DNA from: an uncultured Sphingomonas sp.
GTDB taxonomy: Bacteria; Pseudomonadota; Alphaproteobacteria; Sphingomonadales; Sphingomonadaceae
Assembly (NCBI GenBank): GCA_946886845.1
Contig: CAMPJH010000007.1
Coordinates: 1-19,843, forward strand
Direction of reading: 5' to 3'
Length of the DNA: 19,843 nt
Positions 1 through 6,893 of the stretch are shown in pieces. The notes under the pieces were generated by a model. That model saw only the letters and a program-made list of their open reading frames with translations. It was not told the origin of the DNA and made no database searches. Each line of letters opens with the position of its first letter. The stretch's first letter is position 1. The position numbers and the translations under genes were made by a program.

Positions 1-14
1 GGACTCACTGGACA

Positions 15-1820
15 TCATCGATAACTCCAAGGCCACAGGCGAGTTGTAAGCGAGACAAGGATCCGCGGATCCGGCTTCCGATCCTCAATGCCGACTCGAG
101 AGAGCGGAACGGCGACGGCAGCATCGAGCAGGAAGCGGTCGTAGGTGATCCGCGCGCCGCCGCCGACCGAACTGAGGTGCTTCGACTGCTCGACGACGAA
201 CAGCCGGTCGAGATTGCTGACCCGCGCGTGGTCGAAAAAGGCATAGCCCTGGATTGCGGCCCGCCGGGCGCTGGTCGGGACCGTGCTTCCGACCCGGATC
301 TCGGCCTGGGTTCCCCAACCGCGATCGCCGAGAAGCGAGCCCGGATCATAGCCGCGGCCGACCGTATAATTGCCGGCCGAGAATTCCTCGAAGCTCAGCA
401 GCGGCTTCCACGCATATTGCGCGCGCGCGCCGAGCGAGAGGGTCAGCTTTGGAGCCGGGCGGAATTCTCCGTAGAGCAAGGCGCGAACGACCGCCGCGGT
501 CGACCGACCCTCGAGCCGGCTGGGCGGGACCTGGCCGGGGCCCAGGCAGGCGGCGCCTGTCGGGCCGCAGTCCTTTGTCGCCCCGAGGATGTCGAGCCCC
601 TTGCGAAATTCGAGCAAGCCGCTGAACCGCCACAACGGCTCGGCCAGCGATCGGCCTCTCGCGAAGTGTGTGCTCATCGCGTCGAGCCCGAGCCGCGCGA
701 ACGCAACCCGGATGCGGTCGCGAGCCAGGTCGATCGAATCGATTTCAACGTCCTGGTTGACGATGTCCATGCCGGCCGTGCCGCGCAGGTTGCGCGAGAG
801 GCTGCGCAGGAATGGATAGTCGGCCTGCAGCGTCGCCAGCAGTGTCCTGGCACGAACGTCGCTGTCGCCCTCGATCGACGGATGCGCCCAGGCGTAGGTG
901 AACAGGCCGCCGAGGCCGAGCCCTTCCGAGCCCAGCTTGAAGTCGTGGCCGAGTTGCAGCGTTTGCTGCTCCTTGAGATCCGCGGTGCTGAACGCCGCGA
1001 TCGTCGTCCGGTCGCCAAGGCCGGTCAGCCCGAACAACTGGCCGCGGACCAGGCCGCCCCAGCGGCCCAGTTCGCGCGAGCCGCCATTCTGGACGTTGAA
1101 GTCCGCATAAGCCGGCGTGCGCTGGACGGTGACGTCACCGATCACTTCGCCGGGCGTGCTGCCGGCGGGACGAAGGGTCAGCCGAACCAGATAGCCCGGA
1201 AGGTCGCTGGCCAGCAGCAGATAGCGTTCGGCCTCATAACGGTTAAAGACCGGTTGCTTGGTCAGCTGGTTAAGATAGCCGGCGATGATCCGTTCGGCGC
1301 CGGTGGCGTTGCCGCGCACCCGAACCTCGGTCAGCCGTGCCATCAGCACTCGGAAGCGGACGACTCCGTCGGCGATCCTCTGTTCAGGCACTTCGACGGC
1401 GGCAATATAGCCGGCGTTGCGAAGGATCGTCGCGGCGCGATCGCGGATTTCGCAGACCACGGAGATCGGTTGCTCGGTCCCGACATACGATGAATAGGCG
1501 GACTGAAGCTCCGTTGCGCTCAGCCCCTGCAAGCCCTCGAACTCGGCGCCGCGCACGGTGATCCGAATGTTCTGGAACTCGGGATTGTCGAGTGCGCACG
1601 GGGCGCGTTCGATCTCGCCCTCGACCTCGAGTCGCGGCGCGCGCACTTCCGGCGGCGGCGCTTCGGGGCGAGTCACTTCCTCGCGAGTCGGAGGCAGAAC
1701 TTGCGGCGCTGTCTGCGCCGCAGCGGTTGCGGAAGCGGATGCAAGAATCGACGTCAGCAAAAGCGCCGATACCCATCGCCTGCCGCCTTCGCGGAATTGC
1801 TTACCCGTCACTATGAACAT
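15..1820 (-). CDS. ShlB/FhaC/HecB-type (TpsB) outer-membrane transporter
   Basis: The 601-residue product has a Sec-type signal peptide (about residues 1-34, with a hydrophobic run around ALLLTSILASASA). A POTRA-like periplasmic part follows (roughly 70-220, including EIRDRAATILRNAGY), then a long beta-rich region to the C-terminus. The motif GRGYDPG near residues 488-494 matches the VRGY/F motif on loop L6 of the Omp85/TpsB barrel. In known two-partner systems such a protein is the outer-membrane pore that exports a large TpsA passenger. No TpsA-like gene with a TPS or haemagglutinin N-terminal domain is visible here, although one could lie beyond the left edge. I chose the ATG at 1818-1820 because it starts the signal peptide and has a purine-rich AGGGGAGGGG upstream. 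An open frame reaches 1919 but adds no recognisable sequence. It is divergent from the repeat-protein gene. Family assignment is strong; the substrate is unknown. Confidence 0.9.
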   Translation of the reverse strand: MFIVTGKQFREGGRRWVSALLLTSILASASATAAAQTAPQVLPPTREEVTRPEAPPPEVRAPRLEVEGEIERAPCALDNPEFQNIRITVRGAEFEGLQGLSATELQSAYSSYVGTEQPISVVCEIRDRAATILRNAGYIAAVEVPEQRIADGVVRFRVLMARLTEVRVRGNATGAERIIAGYLNQLTKQPVFNRYEAERYLLLASDLPGYLVRLTLRPAGSTPGEVIGDVTVQRTPAYADFNVQNGGSRELGRWGGLVRGQLFGLTGLGDRTTIAAFSTADLKEQQTLQLGHDFKLGSEGLGLGGLFTYAWAHPSIEGDSDVRARTLLATLQADYPFLRSLSRNLRGTAGMDIVNQDVEIDSIDLARDRIRVAFARLGLDAMSTHFARGRSLAEPLWRFSGLLEFRKGLDILGATKDCGPTGAACLGPGQVPPSRLEGRSTAAVVRALLYGEFRPAPKLTLSLGARAQYAWKPLLSFEEFSAGNYTVGRGYDPGSLLGDRGWGTQAEIRVGSTVPTSARRAAIQGYAFFDHARVSNLDRLFVVEQSKHLSSVGGGARITYDRFLLDAAVAVPLSRVGIEDRKPDPRILVSLTTRLWPWSYR

Positions 1821-1875
1821 TAGGGGCGCCCCTCCCCTGTAGCGCGAGTCGCGCCCCAGAGCCTCCAATTTAGAG

Positions 1876-1887
1876 CAGGTTAACCTG
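1876..1887. repeat. 12-bp perfect palindrome CAGGTTAACCTG
   Basis: A perfect 12-bp palindrome lies between the candidate TpsB promoter and the TpsB start, so it would sit in the 5' leader. It could be an operator half-site pair or part of a CtrA-like element (TTTA-N7-TTAACC on the plus strand). No function can be assigned. Confidence 0.3.
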
Positions 1888-1905
1888 TTTCCTACAAGCC
1901 AAATT

Positions 1906-1950
1906 AATATACCGCTCAAGTCGTTAGAGGCGATATTCTGTCTCTAAACG
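1906..1950 (-). promoter_or_regulatory. Candidate TpsB promoter with inverted-repeat operator
   Basis: On the minus strand TATATT (1906-1911) matches the sigma-70 -10 consensus in five of six positions, but there is no good -35 upstream. In its place lies an imperfect inverted repeat, TTAGAG (1924-1929) and CTCTAA (1942-1947), with 12 bp between the arms and flanking CG/GTT bases partly symmetric. Its centre falls near -37 relative to a start around 1899. A regulator bound there could supply the missing -35 contact. This is inference only. Confidence 0.35.
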
Positions 1951-2201
1951 AGACTTTGGCGGCGCCATTTCGCTCCAGGCGGGGGCGTCGATTGACTCCG
2001 AAACGGCTATTAAGCGCCGTCGAGTCGCGCAGCGATCTGATCGGCGATTTCTGTCGCACGCGCGAAGTTCGAATCTTGATGAGTTCGTGCCTCTCAAGCC
2101 CGGTTTGACACGGCTCCGTTACATTGACTCTGCGTTAACAGATGATACCCCTGCACGGTTAAGCTCAATGGGGGCTTGGCATCAAAACAGGGAGTTGCGC
2201 C

Positions 2202-3761
2202 ATGACCGGGACCACGGCCAACAATCGCAAATATCTAGCAACTGGAGCGGCGATTCTCGTCGTCGCAGCCGGAGCCTATGGGCTTGGGCGAGTCTATCCG
2301 CCGCTCGGGCCGAGCGCCGGCACCATCGCGCCGGCCGAGCGCTACCAATCGAGCCAGGTCGGCGAAGGCGATGTGACGCTCGGCGACACTTCGGTGGCCG
2401 AGCTGATGCAAACCGACGTGTTCGAACTGATGGTTCACGACGAAAACTTCCGCGCGCTGGCGGCGAGCCCGGGCTTCAAGGCCCTGGCCGGACAGCCGCA
2501 AGTGATGGCGGCGCTGATGGCCAATCCAAAGGCGTTTGCAGCGCTGGCCGCCAATCCGAAGGCATTCGAGGGCGTTGCGCACGCAGCCCAACAAGCTTCG
2601 GCGCTGGCGCCAAAGGCTAGCCAGGCTTCGGCTCAGCTGATGAACGCGATCGCTGCCCACCCGAAGGCAATGGAAGCGCTTGCTGCGCATCCCCAGGCCT
2701 TGGCCGGAATCGCCAGCAATGCTTCGGCGTTCAGCAGTTTCGCGTCGAACGCGAATGCGTTTCGTAATGCCGCTTCGAACGCAGCGGCCAACGCCCACAT
2801 GGCCAGCAACGCCGCCGCATTCGCGCGACTTGCGAGCGACAATTCAGCGATGAGCGCGCTTTCAGCCGACCCGTCGGTATTCAGCGCGCTCGCTGCCAAT
2901 GCCGCGGCGTTCAAGGCGCTTTCCGCTCAGCCGCAAGCCCTTGCCGCGACAGTGAACAGCGCCGCGGCTGCGGCTCGCCAGCTTCAGTCGGCGGGCATCT
3001 CGAGCTCGGCGATGGCCGCGATCGCGGCGCATTCGAATGCCTATGCGGCGCTTGCCGGGCAGCCGAAGGCGCTGGCGGCTATCGCTGCGCATTCCAAGGC
3101 ATTCGCCGCGTTGTCGGCGCATCCGCAGGCGCTTGCGGCGATCCTGTCGAATGCGTCCGCCTTCAGCAGCTTTGCAAGCAACGCGAATGCGTTCCGCAAT
3201 GCCGCTGCGAATGCGGCCGCCGATGCGCGGCTGGCCAGCAACGCCGCCGCTTTCGCCAGGCTCGCAAGCGACAATGCGGCGATGAGTGCGCTCGCCGCCG
3301 ACCCGCGGTTCTTCTCCGCGGTCAGCAGCAACGCCCTCGCTTTCGGCGGGATCGCCAGCAATGCGCGAATGCTCAGCCCGCAACTGATTGCGGCGATCGG
3401 CAACAACGCCTCTGCCTTTTCGAGCATGGCGAGCAATGCTGCCCAGTTGAGCTCGTCGGCGCGGGCGATTCAGGCCCTCAACGCCCATGCGCTGGTTGCG
3501 TCGGCAGCGGCGGCCGGACAGCTCAATGCGAGCGCGTCACAAGCCGTGCTTGCCAATCCGCATGCTTTTGCGGCGATGGCGGCTAATCCGCGGGCATTCG
3601 AAGCGGTCAGCCAGAATTCGGCGGCGCTTGCAGCGCTTTCGTCGAACCAGAAGGCGCTCGCGGCGCTCGCGGCGCAACCAAATCTCTCGGCGCTGATGGC
3701 CAACCCGAACTTCTCGGCGGCGCTGAGCCAGGCCGGAGTGTCTCAGGCCCAAGCGAACTGA
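2202..3761 (+). CDS. Membrane-anchored alanine-rich decapeptide-repeat protein, unknown function
   Basis: I do not recognise a family for this 519-residue protein. A short basic N-terminus (NNRK) precedes one hydrophobic segment at about residues 11-32. That suggests a single-pass inner-membrane anchor with the remainder in the periplasm, or an uncleaved signal. Residues 33-80 are acidic and non-repetitive (VAELMQTDVFELMVHDE). From about residue 81 to 509 the chain is almost wholly ten-residue repeats with consensus A-L-A-A/S-N/H-P/A-x-A-F. Phe/Leu and Leu/Ile are spaced i,i+3, and Asn-Pro recurs at the junctions. The protein has no Cys or Trp. Pro after a capping residue in each unit suggests short helices stacked as a solenoid or rod, but this is inference. 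The ATG has GGGAG seven bases upstream. The next gene starts 25 bp after the stop, so the two are probably co-transcribed. A structural or surface role is plausible and untested. Confidence 0.85.
   Translation: MTGTTANNRKYLATGAAILVVAAGAYGLGRVYPPLGPSAGTIAPAERYQSSQVGEGDVTLGDTSVAELMQTDVFELMVHDENFRALAASPGFKALAGQPQVMAALMANPKAFAALAANPKAFEGVAHAAQQASALAPKASQASAQLMNAIAAHPKAMEALAAHPQALAGIASNASAFSSFASNANAFRNAASNAAANAHMASNAAAFARLASDNSAMSALSADPSVFSALAANAAAFKALSAQPQALAATVNSAAAAARQLQSAGISSSAMAAIAAHSNAYAALAGQPKALAAIAAHSKAFAALSAHPQALAAILSNASAFSSFASNANAFRNAAANAAADARLASNAAAFARLASDNAAMSALAADPRFFSAVSSNALAFGGIASNARMLSPQLIAAIGNNASAFSSMASNAAQLSSSARAIQALNAHALVASAAAAGQLNASASQAVLANPHAFAAMAANPRAFEAVSQNSAALAALSSNQKALAALAAQPNLSALMANPNFSAALSQAGVSQAQAN
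2442..3728 (+). repeat. Array of about 40 degenerate 30-bp (decapeptide) coding repeats
   Basis: Ten-residue units follow each other in register in blocks covering residues about 81-130, 147-250, 268-390 and 446-509, with irregular linkers between them. Clear examples are ALMANPKAFA, ALAANPKAFE, AIAAHPKAME, ALAAHPQALA and AMAANPRAFE. Units have diverged at the DNA level, so this is an old, selected protein repeat and not a fresh microsatellite. Confidence 0.85.
2700..3323 (+). repeat. Internal duplication of a 64-residue repeat block (432-bp offset)
   Basis: Residues 167-230 (2700-2891) and 311-374 (3132-3323) align without gaps over six or more decapeptides. Shared segments include SNASAFSSF, ASNANAFRNA, ASNAAAFARLASDN and MSAL. 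The copies are clearly related in DNA but with many third-position differences. The array therefore grew partly by copying a multi-unit block of 144 residues. Confidence 0.8.
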
Positions 3762-3767
3762 CCTGAG

Positions 3768-3783
3768 CGGCTTGGGGGAGCCG
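3768..3783 (+). promoter_or_regulatory. Intercistronic hairpin holding the downstream ribosome binding site
   Basis: CGGCT (3768-3772) and AGCCG (3779-3783) form a 5-bp stem with loop TGGGGG. The Shine-Dalgarno sequence GGGGGAG (3774-3780) of the next gene lies in the loop and stem, three bases before its ATG at 3787. This could lower translation of the downstream protease relative to the repeat protein. The stem is short, so the effect may be small. Confidence 0.35.
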
Positions 3784-3786
3784 TAA

Positions 3787-6700
3787 ATGGGGGTTGCGTA
3801 TTCCAACGGGCGCCGGCTTGCATCCTGCACGCTGGCGCTCGTTGTCGCCGCCTCCGGAACCGCCGCCCTGGGTCAGACCCCGGCCAAGCAGCCTCCCCCG
3901 CCGCCGCCCGCGGACACGACCACGATCGTCGAAGATCCCGACGCGGTGCCGCCCTCGCCGCAGGATCCTCCTCCTGTCGAACCGGAGCAACAGGGCCCGG
4001 AACATGTGCCGCCGGACGCTTCGGGCTTTCATCTTTCGACGCTGGAAACGGCGAACCTGTCGCTGCTCTATATCGACCCGCTGCAGACGTACCTGACACC
4101 TTATGTCGCGCGCGCGTTCGAAAACTCGCTGGCCTTCCACAAGAAGCAATTCCAGTGGGAGCCGTGGGACCGGACCACGATGCTGCTCAAGGACTTCTCC
4201 GACTATGGCAATGCCGCCGCGCTCGGATCCCCAAGCAACATGGTGCTGCTCGACGTGGCGCCGCTGTCGCTGTCGATGGAGACTTTTTCGCCCGGCGAGC
4301 GCTTCTTCACCCTGACCAACCACGAGCTCGCCCACGTTGCCGCGATCGATGTCTGGAACAAGCGGGACGCGTTCTGGCGCAGGTTTCTCGGCGGCAAGCC
4401 GATGCCCTTGCAGAAGCACCCGGAATCGATCCTCTACAATTTCCTGACCAGCCCGCGGAACCTGACTCCGCGCTGGTACATGGAAGGCAGCGCGGTCTTC
4501 TTCGAAACCTGGATGGCCGGCGGCCTCGGCCGGGCGCAGGGCGCCTTCGACGAAATGGTCTTCCGGGCGAAAGTCCGGGATGGCACCCGCATCTATTCGC
4601 CGCTTGGCCTCGAGAGCGAAGGCACCTCGTCCGACTTCATGGTCGGTGCCAATTCCTATCTCTACGGCACCCGATTCTTTTCGTATCTCGCCTTGACCTA
4701 CGGCCCCGAACGCACGGTCGAATGGCTTCGCCGATCGGAGGATTCGAAGGCGTTTTACGCCAGTCAGTTCAAGCATGTTTTCGGCAAGCCGCTCGACACC
4801 GCGTGGGATGAGTGGGTCGCCTTCGAACACGGCTTCCAGAAGGCCAACCTCGACGCGATCGGACGCTATCCGCTGACCGAGGTTCGCCACCTCAGCCCAC
4901 GCGGGCTGGGATCGATGTCGCGCGGCTTCGTCGACGAGAAGACCAACAGCCTGATCGCCGCCTTCCGCTACCCCGGCCGGATCGGTTTCCTTGGGCGAAT
5001 GGACATGGCGACGGGCAAGCTGACTCCGCTCACCGATCTCGACGGGATGATGCTGTACAAGGTGACCAGCGTCGCCTTCGATCCCGACAGCCGGACCGCT
5101 TTCTACACCAATCAGAATTACGCCTTTCGCGAGCTGATGGCGATCGACGTCGACACCGGCCGAAAGCGCCTGCTCCTCAAGGATGCGCGGATCGGCGACC
5201 TTGCGTTCAACCGCGCTGACAAGAGCCTGTGGGGAATCCGCCACCAGAACGGGTTCGTGACGCTGGTCAGGATTCCCGCTCCCTACACCAGCTTCAACCA
5301 GGTCAAGACGTTCCGTTACGGCGAAATCCTTTTCGATCTCGATGTCTCGCCCGACGGCGAGCTGGTTTCGGCCTCCTACGGAACCGTCGACGGCAAGCAG
5401 TCGGTCAAGGTGTGGAAGCGCGCGGACATCGAGCAGGGAGATGCCGAAAACCCGGTCGCGACGCTTTCGCTAAGCCCCGCCATACCGGAGAATTTTGCCT
5501 TCACGCCCGACGGCAAGGCGCTGCTCGGCACCGCATATTTCACCGGCGTGTCCAACGTCTTCCGCTTTGACATCGCGAGCGGCGAATATCAGGCCCTGAC
5601 CAACGCCTCGACCGGCTTCTTCCGGCCGCAGCTTCGTCCCGATGGCTCGCTGCTGGTCTATGATTACACCGGCGACGGCTTCAACCCGTCGCTGATCCAA
5701 CCGCAGGCGCGCGACGATCTCGCCGCGATCGAGCTGCTCGGGACGCGCGTCGTCAACGCCCATCCCGAGCTCAAGCAATGGGGCGTCGGCTCGCCGGCCA
5801 AGGTCCCGCTCGACGAGCTGATCACCGAGCGAGGCACCTATCGTCCGACGCAGCGGATGCGGTTCGACGCCCATTATCCGATCGTCTCGGGCTACGCCCG
5901 TCAGCCCGCGTTCGGCTATTACATGCATATCGCGGACCCGCTGCAATTCCGGCAATTGAGCGCGAGCATCGCGGTCTCGCCATTCAAGGTTAAGGGAGCG
6001 CAGCGCCTCCATCTCGACGTCGAGTATCAGACGCCGAACTGGAAGTTGCGCTACTGGCACAACCTCGCCGACGTCTATGACCTCGCCGGCCCGGTGCTGC
6101 GAAGCCGCAAGGGCGACGCTTTCATCGTCAGCTACACGCGGCCGCTGATCTACGATCCGCCGCGCCAGCTCGACGTCTTCGGGTCGGCCTCCGCTTTCTT
6201 CGGGCTCGAACAGCTTCCCGGCGCGCAGAATATCCCGAGCCCGAAGAATCTGCGCTCGGCCGAAATCGGGCTGCGCTATACGAACACCACGAAAGCGCTT
6301 GGCGGAGTCGATCATGAAAAGGGCATCGCCGGTCGGATCGTCGCCGCCGCGGACCAGGCGCAGGGACGAGTTTTCCCGCGCCTCTATGGCGGAATCGACA
6401 TCGGCACGGCCTTGCCGTGGAGCAACAGCTCGGCCTGGATCTATGCCCATGCCGGAATGGTCGGCGGCCAGCGGCTGAACCCGCTCGCCGCATTCTATTT
6501 CGGCTCGTTCCGCAACAATTACGTCGATGACCGGCCGGAGAAACGGTATCGCGAACTGGAGAGCTTTCCTGGTTTCGAGATCGACGAGATCGCCGCTCGG
6601 CAATTCGCCAAGGTGACGGGCGAAGTGAACCTGCCGCCGATCCGTTTCGCCGAGGCCGGAACCGCCGCCTTTTACCTGAGCCATCTGCGCCCGGCGCTCT

Positions 6701-6891
6701 TCGCCGGCGCAATGGCGACCAAGACTCCGGACGGCGACGGCCGCAACTATTACACCGTCGGCGGTCAGCTTGACCTCAACTTCACGATCGCCATGCGGCT
6801 GCCGATGATCTTTTCGGTCGGCGCCGCCGCCGGCTTCGAGGACGGCCACTATCGCAAGACCGAGTGGCTGGCCTCGCTGAAGATCATGTAA
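3787..6891 (+). CDS. Exported gluzincin-like metalloprotease with beta-propeller and probable outer-membrane barrel
   Basis: The 1034-residue product begins with a signal peptide (1-29, cleavage near AALG/Q) and a proline- and acid-rich linker (33-77). A zinc-protease module at about 78-330 carries HELAH (179-183) and, 50 residues later, WYMEGSAVFFE with Glu233. The HExxH...(W)xxEGxA layout matches the Peptidase_MA/M1-like gluzincins. Residues about 345-650 contain repeated propeller-like blades (DVSPDGELVSASYG, AFTPDGKALLG, RPDGSLLVYD), as in TolB/PD40 proteins. From about 680 to the end, alternating aromatic and polar strands (for example YYTVGGQLDLNF) suggest an outer-membrane beta-barrel, so the protein may be surface-anchored. 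The ATG has GGGGGAG upstream. It follows the repeat gene by 25 bp and precedes the PrsW gene by 2 bp. Protease and propeller calls are good; the barrel is inference. Confidence 0.8.
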   Translation: MGVAYSNGRRLASCTLALVVAASGTAALGQTPAKQPPPPPPADTTTIVEDPDAVPPSPQDPPPVEPEQQGPEHVPPDASGFHLSTLETANLSLLYIDPLQTYLTPYVARAFENSLAFHKKQFQWEPWDRTTMLLKDFSDYGNAAALGSPSNMVLLDVAPLSLSMETFSPGERFFTLTNHELAHVAAIDVWNKRDAFWRRFLGGKPMPLQKHPESILYNFLTSPRNLTPRWYMEGSAVFFETWMAGGLGRAQGAFDEMVFRAKVRDGTRIYSPLGLESEGTSSDFMVGANSYLYGTRFFSYLALTYGPERTVEWLRRSEDSKAFYASQFKHVFGKPLDTAWDEWVAFEHGFQKANLDAIGRYPLTEVRHLSPRGLGSMSRGFVDEKTNSLIAAFRYPGRIGFLGRMDMATGKLTPLTDLDGMMLYKVTSVAFDPDSRTAFYTNQNYAFRELMAIDVDTGRKRLLLKDARIGDLAFNRADKSLWGIRHQNGFVTLVRIPAPYTSFNQVKTFRYGEILFDLDVSPDGELVSASYGTVDGKQSVKVWKRADIEQGDAENPVATLSLSPAIPENFAFTPDGKALLGTAYFTGVSNVFRFDIASGEYQALTNASTGFFRPQLRPDGSLLVYDYTGDGFNPSLIQPQARDDLAAIELLGTRVVNAHPELKQWGVGSPAKVPLDELITERGTYRPTQRMRFDAHYPIVSGYARQPAFGYYMHIADPLQFRQLSASIAVSPFKVKGAQRLHLDVEYQTPNWKLRYWHNLADVYDLAGPVLRSRKGDAFIVSYTRPLIYDPPRQLDVFGSASAFFGLEQLPGAQNIPSPKNLRSAEIGLRYTNTTKALGGVDHEKGIAGRIVAAADQAQGRVFPRLYGGIDIGTALPWSNSSAWIYAHAGMVGGQRLNPLAAFYFGSFRNNYVDDRPEKRYRELESFPGFEIDEIAARQFAKVTGEVNLPPIRFAEAGTAAFYLSHLRPALFAGAMATKTPDGDGRNYYTVGGQLDLNFTIAMRLPMIFSVGAAAGFEDGHYRKTEWLASLKIM

Positions 6892-6893
6892 AG

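Larger units (their letters stand above)
1821..2201. other. 381-bp divergent intergenic region
   Basis: This gap separates the leftward TpsB gene from the rightward repeat-protein operon and must hold both promoters. No convincing small ORF or RNA gene is seen. It contains a candidate leftward -10 (minus-strand TATATT, 1906-1911), an inverted repeat just upstream of it (1922-1950) and a 12-bp perfect palindrome CAGGTTAACCTG (1876-1887). A TTGACA hexamer at 2105-2110 and TTGACT at 2124-2129 face right, but neither has a good -10 at 16-18 bp. The element TTTA-N7-TTAACC (1869-1885) resembles a CtrA site (TTAA-N7-TTAA) with one mismatch, which may be chance. Confidence 0.6.

Noticed and set aside
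177..1493. 438-codon open frame on the plus strand
   Set aside because: Antisense to the TpsB gene, which has a signal peptide, POTRA-like part and VRGY-type motif.
2105..2149. Rightward promoter TTGACA or TTGACT for the repeat-protein operon
   Set aside because: The -35-like hexamers are good, but no acceptable -10 lies 16-18 bp downstream of either, so I did not list a promoter.
2442..3728. Repeat array as pentapeptide repeats or a heptad coiled coil
   Set aside because: The period is clearly ten with Phe and Leu at i and i+3. It lacks the A(D/N)LxX pattern of pentapeptide proteins and the 3-4 spacing of heptads.
3607..5244. 545-codon open frame on the minus strand
   Set aside because: It runs antisense across the repeat-protein end and the protease gene. 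Its translation is low-complexity and family-less, as expected for GC-rich antisense frames.
5470..6849. 459-codon open frame on the minus strand
   Set aside because: Antisense to the well-supported protease-propeller gene, with no recognisable domain and no ribosome binding site.
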